Below, piece after piece: positions 23,420 through 35,629 of a stretch of DNA of 64,000 nucleotides; the first letter of the stretch is position 1; every line of letters starts with the position of its first letter. Made by a program: the position numbers and the translations under genes. The notes under the pieces are model-generated. The model was given only the letters and a program-made list of their open reading frames with translations. It made no database searches and had not been told where the DNA came from. This DNA comes from Poecilobothrus nobilitatus (lineage: Eukaryota; Arthropoda; Insecta; Diptera; Dolichopodidae): positions 246,413,825-246,477,824 of the forward strand of contig OX352774.1 of the NCBI GenBank assembly GCA_947095535.1, read 5' to 3'.

Positions 23420-25495
23420 ATGTTTAATTTAAAACGATTTGGTAGTGTTTTGTTAATTTTTAATTTTCTTCAATTAACAATTAGTAAAGGAAAGGTTCCA
23501 AATGGTATCGTAAAAGATCTTGCTGATATTGAAATTGTTACTGGGCTTGGAAAAGTTCGTGGAACGTATTTAACATCACAAGGTGGACGAACATTTTATG
23601 CTTTCCGCGGTATACGATATGCACAACCACCAATTGGGTTTTTACGTTTTAAAGCACCCATACCAATAGAACAATGGTTTGATACATTTGATGCTACAAA
23701 AGATGGACCAATGTGCCCCCAACATGCATCTTCTATTGAAGATATGTCTGAAGATTGTTTACGTTTAAATATTTATACACCGGAATTACCTAAAACGGAT
23801 GGTTCAAGTGATAATAATATAAAAAAACCTGTTATTGTATATCTTCATCCGGGTGGATTATATTCATTATCAGGGCAAAGTAAAAATTTTGCTGGACCAC
23901 ATTATTTTATGGATAGAAATGTTGTACTTGTTACATTTAATTATAGATTAGGTGCACTTGGATTTTTAAGTACTGGTACTACAGATGCTGTTGGTAATGT
24001 TGGATTAAAAGATCAAGTGATGGCTTTAAAATGGATTAAATTACATATTTCTCGTTTTGGTGGAGATCCATCGTCGATCACTGTATTAGGATATGGTGCT
24101 GGAGCAATGGCTGTAAGTTTACATATGATATCACCAATGTCAAAAGGTTTATTTCATAAAGCAATTTTAATGAGTGGAGCTGCAACAGCACAATGGGAAA
24201 TACCAAAAAATCAATTAAGTTTAACTAGAAAACATGGAGCTCTTTTAAATTGTACAGATCATAATATACAAGATTTAGTGAATTGTTTAAAAAAGGTGAG
24301 TAGTAAATAAAACGTAATTTTAATTTAACATCAAATATTTTGTTTACATAGAAAGATTCAATAGAGTTGGCTAGTATACAAACTGATTTATTTGAATTTG
24401 GAAATTACAATCCATTCTTAGTATGGAAACCAGTAATTGAACCCGACTTAGGACAAGAAAGATTTCTTGAAGATGATCCCATCAAATTATATCAACGTGG
24501 CAGATTTATGAGAATTCCAATAATAGCAGGAGTAACTGAAAAAGAATTTGTAGGACCAGCAGTAGGTATATTTTATCGTGATGTTAAAAATTCAGTATAT
24601 ATTATTTAATATGTTTAAAACTGTAGCTATTCTTAAAAACGAAACTTTACGAAAAGAAATGGATGAAAAATTCGAAGAAATTGCACCAATATGTTTTCTC
24701 TATGAACAAAATACTTCAAAATCAAAACAAATCAGTAAACGATTAAGAAAAAAATATTTAGGTGGAGGTCTTTTACATTCTGAACGTTCATTAGAAGGAT
24801 TATCACAGGTAAAAACTATTTTGACAAATATTTAAAAATATAAGTTTTAATTTATAATAATAAATGATATAGTTATACGCTGACAGTCTAATAGGTTTTG
24901 GAGTTCATCGGTTTGTAAGATTAGCAGCTAGATTAACTAGAATTTATTATTATCAATTTTCATTTACTGGAAGATTCAGTCATCTTTATTATCCGGATGA
25001 GAAACCTTATGGTAGGAATAATCACTTTAAACCGTTAAAAGGAATTGGAATTTTTCCATATATGTATTATTTTTTTTTTGTAATAAAGGTGCAGTTCATC
25101 ATGATGATTTAATGTATTTATTTACACAGCCAGCAATAACAGATATGTTCTCAGATGATGATCCTGAATTTAAAACAATGCAAAGACTTACAAGAATGTG
25201 GGCACAATTTGCATATAGAGGGTAAGTTTAATAATAAAATTACTGTGATTATTCTGGTAATCTTAATTTATTGATGCTAATTATACAAATGTATAGGGAT
25301 CCTAATAAAAATAATGATGAATATTTAAGAGCAATGCGTTGGAGACCATTTAATTATAGAGCTGAACCATATTTACGTATTGGAAAAGATTTACATATGG
25401 GCGAATTTTTACATGCAGATCGTTTTGAAGTATGGAAGGAATTATTCCCATTAAATTGGTTACCGCCCCGTAGAGGAATCATTGGATTCGGTTGA
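23420..25495 (+). CDS. Secreted carboxylesterase/cholinesterase-like protein, predicted non-catalytic
   Basis: Six exons (23420-24295, 24352-24565, 24627-24808, 24873-25011, 25089-25221, 25297-25495) join in phase, all introns GT-AG, to give 580 residues, normal for type B carboxylesterases. Residues 1-22 form a hydrophobic signal peptide; no C-terminal membrane segment follows. Family signatures seen: FRGIRYAQPP; C99...EDC113LRLN, a likely disulfide; FNYRLGALGFLS; GNVGLKDQ; a probable second disulfide C278-C289; FSFTGRFSH; and a C-terminal W-x-PF...YLRIG. The nucleophile elbow is G-Y-G226-A-G, with Gly where catalytic Ser belongs. The oxyanion motif HGGG is HPGG (143-146). The acid (E357 in KEF) and His (H474 in HHDDL) appear retained. 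Hydrolase activity is therefore unlikely; the family's inactive members (glutactin, neurotactin, neuroligins) act in adhesion or binding. A role here is inference. ATG context is AAAAAAATG, good for insects. Confidence 0.93.
24296..25296 (+). other. Five short GT-AG introns of the esterase-like gene
   Basis: The introns are 24296-24351 (56 bp, phase 0), 24566-24626 (61 bp, phase 1), 24809-24872 (64 bp, phase 0), 25012-25088 (77 bp, phase 1) and 25222-25296 (75 bp, phase 2). Donors are GTGAGT, GTATAT, GTAAAA, GTAGGA and GTAAGT. In the second, GTAGGT four bases upstream is a competing donor, but only the chosen site keeps the frame into AILKNE. The interval also contains exons 2-5. Confidence 0.85.
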
Positions 25496-25728
25496 TTTAT
25501 ATTTTAATTATAATTAGGTTTAATATTATTTATTTATTTATTTATTAAATTTTTTTTTTAAATAATATGTTGACTGATTAAACTTTTTATTGGTTTTGTA
25601 TAATTTGATTTAATTGTATAGTTCATTTATTTAATACGTTATACGGAAATCCAAAAGAAGCGTTTTAAAAAAAAAATTAATTTCTTGTTAAAATATACCT
25701 AATACGGTATCTGCGTCTATTAAATAAA
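25496..25728 (+). terminator. 3' UTR and polyadenylation signals of the esterase-like gene
   Basis: The stop codon TGA ends at 25,495. ATTAAA at 25,544-25,549, 49 nt downstream, is the common variant poly-A signal. A canonical AATAAA lies at 25,723-25,728. Either could be used; the closer one would give a short 3' UTR. Confidence 0.4.
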
Positions 25729-26530
25729 ACGGAGTTAAAATAAACGAAGAATATTGAGAATTATATAAAAATTGAGCCACAAATGATCTGCATAATTTTT
25801 TACGTGCGATACTGTAAGGTTTATTGCATTTCAAATTTAATCTTAGAAGTTAATTTGAATTTTTTGTTTTGTTTTGCGTGGGTAGGAAGGAATCAATGAA
25901 AAAGTATAAGAACAAGATCAAGAGAAGTTGAACGAGAATGAGTTCTCTATGAGCGTGTGGGAATATTTTGAACAATGTTGTTAATGTTTATTTCCTCACC
26001 CGGTTTCTTCACCAGAATAAGAAAACATCTTTTTACAATTAAAATACTTATCGGTTTTTACTGTTAAATTTTTTTTTTTAACATTTTACCATTTTACCAG
26101 ACTAACGAATTCCAAATTTTTGTTATTAGTAGAAAATTTCTAATAAAATTCTATAATTAAATATACGCTAAAATTGAATATAATTTGGACTAATTTTATC
26201 AATAGGCTTGTAAGGCTTAAAAAATAGTACGCTCCCGAACAGCATTTTAAGAAAATGTATGTTTCAATCGTCGTTTAAGTTTTGTTGCTGGAAGATCGAA
26301 GTAATTTTTAGGCACACAAATATATGTATATATTAGATTTTATAAAACTTATTTTTTATCAGCAAACTCCGAATTGTATCAAATAGTAAATACTGTCCGA
26401 AATTCATCGCACTTAACAATTGATTATCTGTCAAAAATTAGTGTTTTGTAAACCACACTAGATGATCGCACTTGCACTAAAAATAATTTTCTTTGTTTTG
26501 GTTAAAAGTAAAGAAAGTAAACATAAGTGG
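25729..26530. other. Intergenic AT-rich DNA
   Basis: No gene is seen. Segments at 26,385-26,480 share weak inverted similarity with 27,070-27,170 (GAAATT-CATCGCACT against AGTGCGAT; AGTGCAAGTG blocks), possibly an eroded foldback. Confidence 0.35.
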
Positions 26531-26531
26531 A

Positions 26532-26580
26532 TATAAAAAGCAGTTATGTGCACCACAGAACCGACGGTTCGTGTAGTAGC
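26532..26580 (+). promoter_or_regulatory. Possible TATA-type promoter
   Basis: TATAAAAAGCAGT at 26,532 resembles a dipteran TATA element with its usual GC-rich flank. About 26 bp later is the perfect 6-1-6 palindrome GAACCG-A-CGGTTC (26,558-26,570). No initiator consensus and no downstream reading frame of any size is recognised, so this is only suggestive. Confidence 0.2.
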
Positions 26581-29500
26581 ACGAAAAGTATAATGCGAAT
26601 TTTCACATAAAGATTATTTACATAATATTTGTATCAAAGTAAAGTAACTTCTGAATTTTTAGCATGAAAACAATATCATAATGTATGTGGTTCGTAAAAA
26701 TATAAAAATGAATAATAATGCAAGAAATAAAAGAAGAAGGAATATAATAAATATTTTTAAAATATAAAATATTTTTCCAGTCAAAAAAAAACTAAATAAT
26801 AAAATTCTTTTAATAAGCATAATCACTTTCTTTAATTGCATTTATTTCAATCTTTCCAAACTCGAAAGCTATATTTCTTCTTTTCACAAAAAATAAAAAC
26901 AACTGACAAACGATATGTGCATCCAAAAATTTACTCAATATTCCCATATAATCATCTTAAATATTGCTAAATAATGGTAGAATAATTTGCATTTTTACTG
27001 TCTAGAATAAATGCATATTTACATTAAGGTAAGACTGATTCTAATGCTAAACATTTTTTAACTGTTATACCGGACCGGACAGAAATTTAGTGCGATATTA
27101 AATACGATAATCGAGCATTTTCCGAAAGTGCAAGTGTGAAATGCTAGTGTCAAGTGCTATTGTGATGGTTTGGAAAAGGCCTTAGACCATAAATTGATAA
27201 AAGTAAATTTATAATTGTCCAATTCTAACCTATCGATTATGCGTTTAAATCGATAGAATTTAAAAAAGGTAATCTGAAACTTAGTTTGACTTTTTAGTAG
27301 GTTTTAGGAAAAAAATAAAATAATAATTGAACTTATGGTGTAGTCACAAAATAAAAAGAAATTCATGGTAAATAAATTTAAATATTGTATGTACTTTTGG
27401 TTTATTATTTGCATGTTTTGTTCCATATATAAATTAAATTTTATCAATACAACAATTAAAACATACTTTCATCTGTCACTTTTTTTTTTTTTTGGTAAAT
27501 TTAATTTTAATTAAATATTTCATTTCATCATCTTTTCAGTCATCATTGTCATCATTATCGTTATACCATCTCCACTAAATAAATAACTTTTTTATGTTAT
27601 TACTATATTAATAAAATTATTATTTTCATAATTTTTATATGAAATTCATGACGTGTGCCTCTTTTGTTTATAGATGGAATCCCTTTTAGTTTTTCCGAAA
27701 CAAATTATACAATAGAATTTCCAACAGGGTATAAAAACTATAAAAGAAAAAAAAAAAAATTTTAAAAATAATAAGAAAAAATAAATAGGTGTCTGATTAG
27801 ACCCTCATGTCATGAAGTGAAAATTAAAATAATATTTTTTTTTTTATTTTTTTTGCATTATTCTTTTTTTTTTCTAACAGAATTCCAATAGATAGAAAAT
27901 CTAAACACAAAAAAAATACAAACAAAATCTATAATTAAAATAATAAATATATATATGAGTATATTATATACATTTTTTTTTTGTTAGATATTTCATTCAA
28001 TTTATCACTATAACGCTTCCCCTAGTCATAAATTCAAGTTGGGACTGTCTATTTAGAAATTACTTTTACCAAACACCTCAACTAAATTGCCTTTAATTAA
28101 CATTCAGAGAACAAAAAACAAAAAAAAAAACCAGAATTTATGAGGAAATTATAATGCAAAAAATGGGAGGAATAATAATTTTCGCTCAACACTATATATA
28201 AGTGAAAAAGAAAATGTTATCAACAGTATAAAAGATGCATTTTATATGCGTAATGTATATGTAACGCCATCCTGTATGCAATAATAACATTATATAGTGT
28301 TAGTTGTAGCGTTACTGATAAAAACAAAAACAAATTTTAACAAATTTCTGCCCTAAAGCAATTATTATGGATCTAATCAGATGACGTTGATGAAAAATAA
28401 AATTTTGAACTTATATCATTTAGGTACCTTTTAAAGCACGAGAATGACTCGTTCTGCTTTAGAATTCCATTAAATTTTGGTAATAATATGATAGTAATGT
28501 AATGCACGATATATGTATTTTCTTTTCTGTTTTGAATTTCTATCAATACCATTTGTGTTTTCTGTCAATTCAATTCTAATTGGATCAGTGTGATAGGGCT
28601 GTTATTATATATATATATATTTATATATATATGTATACATATATACAAAAATGAGTTCTTTTAGAAAATTATTGCAATTCATATCACATTTGAATTGACT
28701 TGGACAGTTTTTAAAATTGTCTGACTGATAATGAAAATTGTAATGGAAAATGAAAATGAAATATATTGCATTTCTAAAAAAGGGAATTTTGATAAAAAGT
28801 TCTAAAATTGGGGTTGAAGTTGAAATAAAAATTTAAGATAGTAAGAGTCAATGTGTTTTACAAGTTTTTTTTTCTTTTTCATGTGTCTGAGTTTAGGTGA
28901 TCTATGGATTTATGCAGGCAATTGAAAATAAATGAATGGCACGCGCATTATTTTTTTTTTTTTATAATAAAAATTTTTTTTTTTTTTTTTAAATAATTTT
29001 TTGTTTAAAAAAACATTTTTTTTTTTTTTTTTAAAATTAAATATTTTTTTTTATTTATCTAGTAAATTTTTTTCAGAGGCACTTTTTTTTTATGGATGAG
29101 AGATCATGAATAATTAACATAAACTTTTTTTTTTATCAATTTTTTTGTTTGATCCGATATGGTAACTTACGGTTTTTATTGTGTTGTGTGCGGTTGTTAG
29201 TTGGATTCATTATAATAAAGTTGTAGATTTTAAGTGGTATAAACTTAAAAATTATAAAAAAAAAATCTGGTTAAAAAGGTGTCACTGAAATTGAGACAAT
29301 GATTGTTTTTGTTTTTTTTTTTTTTTTTGAGAAAATCTAAACGTTATAATTAGGGTATAACCAAATCTAAACTTTTTTTTTTTGACTCTGTAACATGAAG
29401 TTTTTTTTAGGAAACATGTCAGTGTTTTTAAATTCATTTCTACAAAAAAAAACAAATATATTTTCTCCTATTTCACAACTTATAACAGAATATCACTTCA

Positions 29501-31119
29501 CAAAAAGGATTTTAACAAATGGGAAACATTTCACTCTAATTTTCTAGTTATGTAAATCGAAAATTCGTTTGTCAAAAATCTTCTTGCGAAATTTCTCATT
29601 ATACCAAATGAAAAGTTTCTAAATGTATTAGGCAAAATGATATTTTATGATTTGAATTTCGATTGACTGCGTACCTATATAAATAGTTTTTTTATGCTTA
29701 GAATTCAATTTAAAAAAAAAAAAAAGATATTTGTTCAAAACCATTTCTTGCATGTTAAAAATCTTTCGTTGAATTAAAGAAAAAAAGAGAAAATTGTTAA
29801 ATGATTCAACGGTTTTAAATTAAATTTAATGATAAATCAGTTAACTTTCGTCGTAATCTATTTAAGTAAAATTGAGCTCTTTTAAAGTGTGTAAATAAAA
29901 TATTATTTTGATTTTTTTTGACAGCTGCCTGAATTCTAAAATCTAAATAGAACTGGAAGACATTCTTTTAAAGTATTTATTTCAAGACGTTACTTTAAAG
30001 CAAGATTGATCTGGTTGATTTGTTTTAATGTTCATTTGCTTTGTAAACTATATTATTATTTAGGTAATTTAAGGAAAGAAAATATTAAAACATTCTCATG
30101 TTTTTATTTTGTTAATTAATCAAATAATTCTAAGAGTTGCATTTTAATTTAGAAAAATTGAAATGTTAAAAATTAGAATTTACTTTGAACGTTCATAAAA
30201 CACAAGTACCAAAAAGTAATTAAATAAACTTTTATAAAATTTTCAATTGTTTCTTGTAATTTTCCAATTTGTCTAACAAAAAATTATAAAAGCCATTGAC
30301 TAATTAACCTAAATTTAACCTTTAACATTTAACGTTTCTTAATTAGTTAATCCAAAAAATAATTATAACAATTAAATGACCTTGACATCGAATGTCCTTT
30401 TTTTTTTTTTACAAATAGAATAAAAAAAAAGACTAAAAATTAAAAACTTAAAGGTCTTAAGATACCAATTCTTTTATATTTACTTACTTTTTAGTCTACT
30501 TGCTATTCACATACAAAATTAGTCCCATTTTCTTAATAACTTTTAGAAAACATTTCTCTCACAAGACACAAGATGTCAAACCTCTTAGGGTTAACCACAA
30601 TACTTGTATTTTGTATAATATTTATCCTTCAAATCTATATACAAAGAAGAAGAACATAAAGTAACAAAAATCAGAAAAATAAAAAGGATCAAGGGATCAA
30701 TTTATGGTAAGGTTAAGTGGTTATTTACTTTCTTTATATTTTTACAAAAATTTTTGTATAATATAAAAAGATTTCTTTCTCTATATAATGTTATTATGTA
30801 TTCGATTTCTGAGGTATTCTTTTTGAGGTTAACACTAAAATAATATTAAATGTATCCTGTTTTAAATCATGAAATCATATTGTCATGTTAATATAATTAT
30901 AATAAAGTCTTCTATTCATAGATTTATATAATAGATACAAAAAGGTATAGATTCTTCCTTATTTTTTTCACTACTAAATGTTTAATGAATTTCTATTAAA
31001 AAAAAAAAAAGAAATTGGAAGACATATTTTTATACAGAAGTTTATTTTGGATCTTGTTCAAAAATTTTAGTAAAGAATTAGAGAATATTGAAATTTATAA
31101 AGGAAAGAAAGGTTGTCAG

Positions 31120-31173
<54 letters not shown>

Positions 31174-34029
31174 GTAAAGTTAAAAGTGTGCTATCAAAAA
31201 ATGTGCAATTCTTAAAATCATATATGTGAGGTATAATGAATTTTATCAAATAATAAATAAGAAGGGATGAAAAGGAATATTTTAGCCTTTTTTATATATT
31301 TAAAGGATCTATTATCCATTTTATTTCTACTGTTTTTAGTATTGAATAAATTCTATATATTTTTATAAAAGTCATCAATATTTAATTACAATACTTTATA
31401 AAAATTAAAATTGACAACTGAAAATCAATTCAACAACAGACAAGAAAAAACCCCTTAACACCTTTTCGAAACTGTCAAAATGATTCGATTCTTTTATTGT
31501 TTATGATCTTGTGTCATACTACTTATTATATATATACAATAATGTATATATCGATTATTGATTGATGTGTTAAAACTATAAGTTGTGCTATTATATTAAA
31601 TATACCGTTACTATTAATGATTGTTATATTGTAATATTTACAAGCAATTGTTTCTTTTTAAAAATCGCTTTTACTCGTAATACATATGTAGGTATACATA
31701 TATATTGAATATTGGTAAAATCATTTGGGAATTAAAGAAGGTGCGTTCTTTCACTTAAAATAAATATTATGTTGATTAGTTTTTTTTTTTTTTGATTTTT
31801 TTTTAAATGTCAATTTGAGAAGAGTGAGTGAAAGGATTAAAATAAAATAAAATTTTTTTGATTTTATTGATCTCTCATCATAAACACAAGATGCGTATAT
31901 AAACCTATAGTGAATTGTTGTAAATTTTAATTTAGATCATATTATTCAAAAATATATGGTAGATTGCACAATTAATAGACTCCTATTTGATAAACGGAAT
32001 TATTGTAATTTTATTACTTTAATATTGTAATTTTTAGTTTCTTAATTGTTGGCAAACATCTGCAATCAATCTGCCGAAAAACAGATTATCGAATAACAAT
32101 TTATATTTATTTATATAAAAAAAAATCATTTTTAATCTATTGACTTTTTGGTGGGATTTAAATTAATAAATACAAAAAAAAAAATGTAATTTGTAACAGA
32201 AAAATGAATAAAGGTATTTGCAATGAATTTGTGTGGGAATGACGTGGGAATGTTTAAAAGCGCATAGAACTTTTTAAATAATAAGAAAATAAAAGGGTTT
32301 AGAAGATCGTTAAAGTTTTGATTTTATACCTTTAAGAACCTAATCTTTTACTTATACCTTTAGGTACTTTTTCAAACCTTGTGACTTTTTACATTCTTTT
32401 GTAATAAGAGCCTTTTTTTCGATGTTTTCTTATTTTACCTTGTTATCAGTTCAAACATCAGTTCATTTCAAATTATGAATTTTATATTATAATAAACTGT
32501 GTAAATAATTAAAGCGCTTTCTATTTTAAAAGTTTTAATAAATATTTAATAGTTTTTTTAAAAATTTATTTCCATTTTTATAATGGCAATTCTTATTTTG
32601 ATAAAATATAAATAACAAATTTGTAGTTTATATACTAATTAGTATTAAGTACTAACATTTTCAGAAAGAATTATTATCAGTTTATTACCAAACCCTTATT
32701 TTTTTTTTCTCTCTTATTAATTAACAAAATTATCTTTAATTCTTAGAGTATAGTACAAAATTTAAAATTTATATTTTCTTTTTAAGTGTATGTAATTTTA
32801 TATCTTTACCTTTTAAATACTTCATTAAAATATCTTTAGAATATATACAAATATTGAATGTCCTTTTTGTTTTTTTTCTCATAACCAAAATAACGCTAAA
32901 ACAAAAAAAAAAAAAAAAAACGATAAACAAAAACAATCATTTTATCCTTTGTGCATATTTAACCGTTACAAATTTAATTCGAATTAATTTAAAGAGAAGG
33001 GAAAAAAATCATTAAATTACAAGAACAACAAGAAGAATAATCCCTTTATTTAAAAGATCAGAAATTAAATATGTAAATACTTGTACATGACTAACTGTAA
33101 GTAAATAATATAATATTATATGATTGTTTTTTTTTTTTTTTTGATTATTTGCACAATGTATGAAAAGACAAAAAAAAACTTAAAACTGAATTTTTATACC
33201 ACACAGAAATACACAAAAAAAAAAAGGAAAAAAAGACAGGCAAATTCTTTGTTAAAATATTATATATAGAGAGAGACATCTTTTGTCAAGGATTTCTGTT
33301 GCATGTTTTTTCTGCTATCCAATTGCATTATATATATTATGTTGTTTTTTTTTCCGTTGTTTTTATCAATCCCTATTTATTTGGTTTTCAAAATGGTTAT
33401 TTATGATACAAATACTATATTATGTATAATAAAATATAAGAACTTTATGAACATCAGTTCTTCCCAAGTCATAAAGATAATATCGAATTTCACTTCAAAA
33501 TAATATAAAATAAAACAAAACAAAATCAAATCAAATAAAACAAATTGATGCTTCAATCAAATAATTCACTTTTAATTCCTTTTTTTTTTTTAATTTTTTT
33601 TTATATAAATTTTTTTTTTAAATTCTGAGAACCGAGAGATAATGATGAGACATTTTTAAAAGAACTACAAGGCGTTCTATACATACATACATCTAATATA
33701 GTTGAATAAATTTAACAGGAGTAGAATATCAGTTTAAAAAAAAAATGTCAATTTTTTATTAGGTCATAAATTAATTAAATTCTAAAATGACGTTTAACTT
33801 ATATTATGTAGATGCAAGAACTTTGGTATTTTATTATAGAAAGATCAAAAAATTATGAATATAAATTGTGATCCATTATCTATTGCAGCTAAATTTAATA
33901 ATTATCTCATATAACTGTAAATTTAAGTACTAAATTGCAAAAAATTGTGTAATTTTGATATTGATTTTTAATTCTGATTGACCTGAATTCTGATGAGATA
34001 TTCGCTTTTGAAAATATAGCTTTATTGTA
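26581..34029. other. Long low-complexity AT-rich stretch
   Basis: About 7.4 kb without a recognisable gene. It holds very long T and A tracts (densest at 28,950-29,050), TA-rich microsatellites at about 28,604-28,645 and 31,121-31,172, and a GAGA run near 33,268. Hydrophobic reading frames here are translations of T- and TA-rich DNA. Confidence 0.55.
31121..31172. repeat. (TA)n microsatellite, about 25 units
   Basis: An almost perfect TA dinucleotide run with one AATA interruption near its start. On the minus strand it creates an Ile-Tyr repeat in a spurious frame. Confidence 0.9.
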
Positions 34030-34215
34030 ACTTTTTATAGGGGTGGCAACTCTGTAGTGGTTAAGTAAGGCCATAAAAAAGTTGTCCCTTGAAAGATTAA
34101 CAGAAAACTATTAAGTATCCTACCCATGGTTAAAATTTCATTGTTCTATCTTAAACGGTGTAGAAGTTTTATAAACAGATAGATCCGCGGACGGACAGAC
34201 GAACAAACAGAGTAA
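34030..34215 (-). repeat. Rep-4 fragment with GGAC-type proto-microsatellite
   Basis: The minus strand reads AAACTTCTACACCGTTTAAG, then ATTTTAACCATGGGTAGG and GGACAACTTTTTTATGG, matching 10,046-10,150. Next to it on the plus strand is CGCGGACGGACAGACGAAC, a degenerate GGAC/GAC microsatellite like those linked to dipteran mini-me/DINE elements. Confidence 0.45.
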
Positions 34216-34400
34216 AACTAATAAGTAAATTTTTAAATTTTTTTTTTTTTTTTTTGGAAAATGTCTTAAAAAGCGCAAGTACAGTTATACTACATATTTA
34301 CTTTATATAATTCGTTATTAAATTTATTCTAAAGTTATTTAGAAAACATTTTATTAGTTATGGCCAATTTGTTTTATGAAAATAATTTGTTAGTTATATA

Positions 34401-34463
34401 CAGGGTGGTCCATACCATGCGTATCAGCTTTTTAAGAAGGGAAGGTGTTGTTATTTTAAAATA
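34401..34463 (+). repeat. Left terminal inverted repeat of the composite element
   Basis: Starts CAGGGTGGTCCATACC and pairs with 37,862-37,924 with seven mismatches over 63 bp. Confidence 0.85.
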
Positions 34464-34619
34464 TAAAAAATGAGGAAGAGTGCAGTAGAATACTCATAAT
34501 ATACCCTGTTTCTATAAAACTTGACCATCTTTTAAGAACGTTCAGATGTTTTAGTATCGACGTTAACTACAGCGATATATTTATGTAAATTGTGAAAAAA
34601 ATATTGCACAAACACAATC

Positions 34620-35130
34620 AATTTATTCTCATTTGAACATAGAAGTTGTATGGCAGCTACCCGGATCCGTCGCACCACCAAAACCAAATTTTACAGAAGT
34701 TGTTGCCTTAAAACTTGATCATCATTTGCAATATTTCAGACCCCTAGCTTCATTAAGTTCCAAGAGGTGCAAGAAGCCTGAACCGGTTGTTCTAGACCAA
34801 TCAAATTTTAGAAAAGTTGTTGGCATGTAACTCGACACCTCTTTACTAAATTTCAGATTCCTAGCTTCAGTAGACACTGAGTTATTTTCATTTAAAAAGA
34901 GAAGTTGCATGGCAGCTACCCGAACCTGTCGTACGATCACAACCAAATTTTACAGAAGTTGTTGCCATAAAACTTGATCATCATTAGCAAGATTTCAGAT
35001 ACAAAGCTGAATAGATACTGAGTTATTTCCATATAAAGAAAGAAGTTGTATGGCAGCTACTCGAACCCGGCGGCCGAAAATGCTGGATTTAAATAGCAAA
35101 ACTAACAATTTTGCAAAAGTGACGTAAAAA
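34620..35130 (-). repeat. Tandem array A inside the composite element
   Basis: AGAAGTTGYATGGCAGCTAC starts at 34,641, 34,900 and 35,041, with a more diverged related unit around 34,770-34,900. Units of about 130-140 bp contain CAAATTTTACAGAAGTTGTTG and a TTTCAGA-CTAGCTTC segment. The array sits behind the minus-strand DINE-like head (35,160-35,307), where the central tandem repeats of DINE-TR-type Helitrons would lie. Confidence 0.65.
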
Positions 35131-35159
35131 AAATTTCAGTCTCCTAGCTCCTTTATTTT

Positions 35160-35307
35160 TTGACGTACATGGACGTACATGGCTTAGTCGACTCAGAATT
35201 TGATTCTGATTCATACCTTTGACACTATATCTAGCTCGACTCCTTTAAGGTGTCACAAATGTAATGGCAAATTTATTATACCCTTGAACATAGTTCATAC
35301 TGGTATA
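35160..35307 (-). mobile_element. DINE-1/mini-me-like 5' module, reverse copy
   Basis: On the plus strand it carries GTACATGGCTTAGTCGACTC, then GATTCTGATTCATACC, a GTGTCACAAATGTAATGG segment and the terminal hairpin TATACC...GGTATA (35,277-35,307). Read on the minus strand these are the same blocks, in the same order, as the plus-strand copy at 35,388-35,546. The (GTCC)n run is eroded to GTACATGGACGTACATGG. Confidence 0.6.
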
Positions 35308-35476
35308 AAAATTATTAGCCTGACTTAGGGGTTCTATCGATTGGCGATATTTTAAGCTTCTGGGAAGGATCGGAAATTCCTTATAAATTTTTATACCCTA
35401 CACCTAAAGTATAGGGTATATTAACTTTGGTATGGTGTTTGTAACCACCAAAAGGAAGCGAGTTAGGTATAGACAT

Positions 35477-35546
35477 GTATATATATTCTGAATCAGGATC
35501 ACCGCCGGAGTCGATTTAGCGATGTCCGTCCGTCCGTCCGTCCGTA
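35477..35546 (+). repeat. mini-me core: TA run, conserved core and (GTCC)n
   Basis: A TATATATA run, the core with GAATCAGGATCA and GGAGTCGATTTAGC, and a (CGTC)n run form the signature block shared by mini-me/DINE-type elements across Diptera. It is the main clue that the host is a fly. Confidence 0.7.
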
Positions 35547-35629
35547 CGCACGATAACTCAAAAAATAATGATGCTATCTTGATGAAATTTATATAGTAGG
35601 TTACTAATTACGAAAGAAAGGCTAAGTTC

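Noticed and set aside
23420..24310. Single-exon 296-residue esterase
   Set aside because: The last four codons run into an intron. Splicing at 24,295 restores a full-length, in-phase esterase fold through five more exons.
26385..27170. Foldback element around 26.4-27.2 kb
   Set aside because: Inverted similarity is limited to short blocks (AGTGCAAGTG, GTGCGAT) with poor alignment between them, so it is not firm enough to call.
31067..31249. Minus-strand frame with an Ile-Tyr repeat
   Set aside because: It is the translation of the (TA)n microsatellite.
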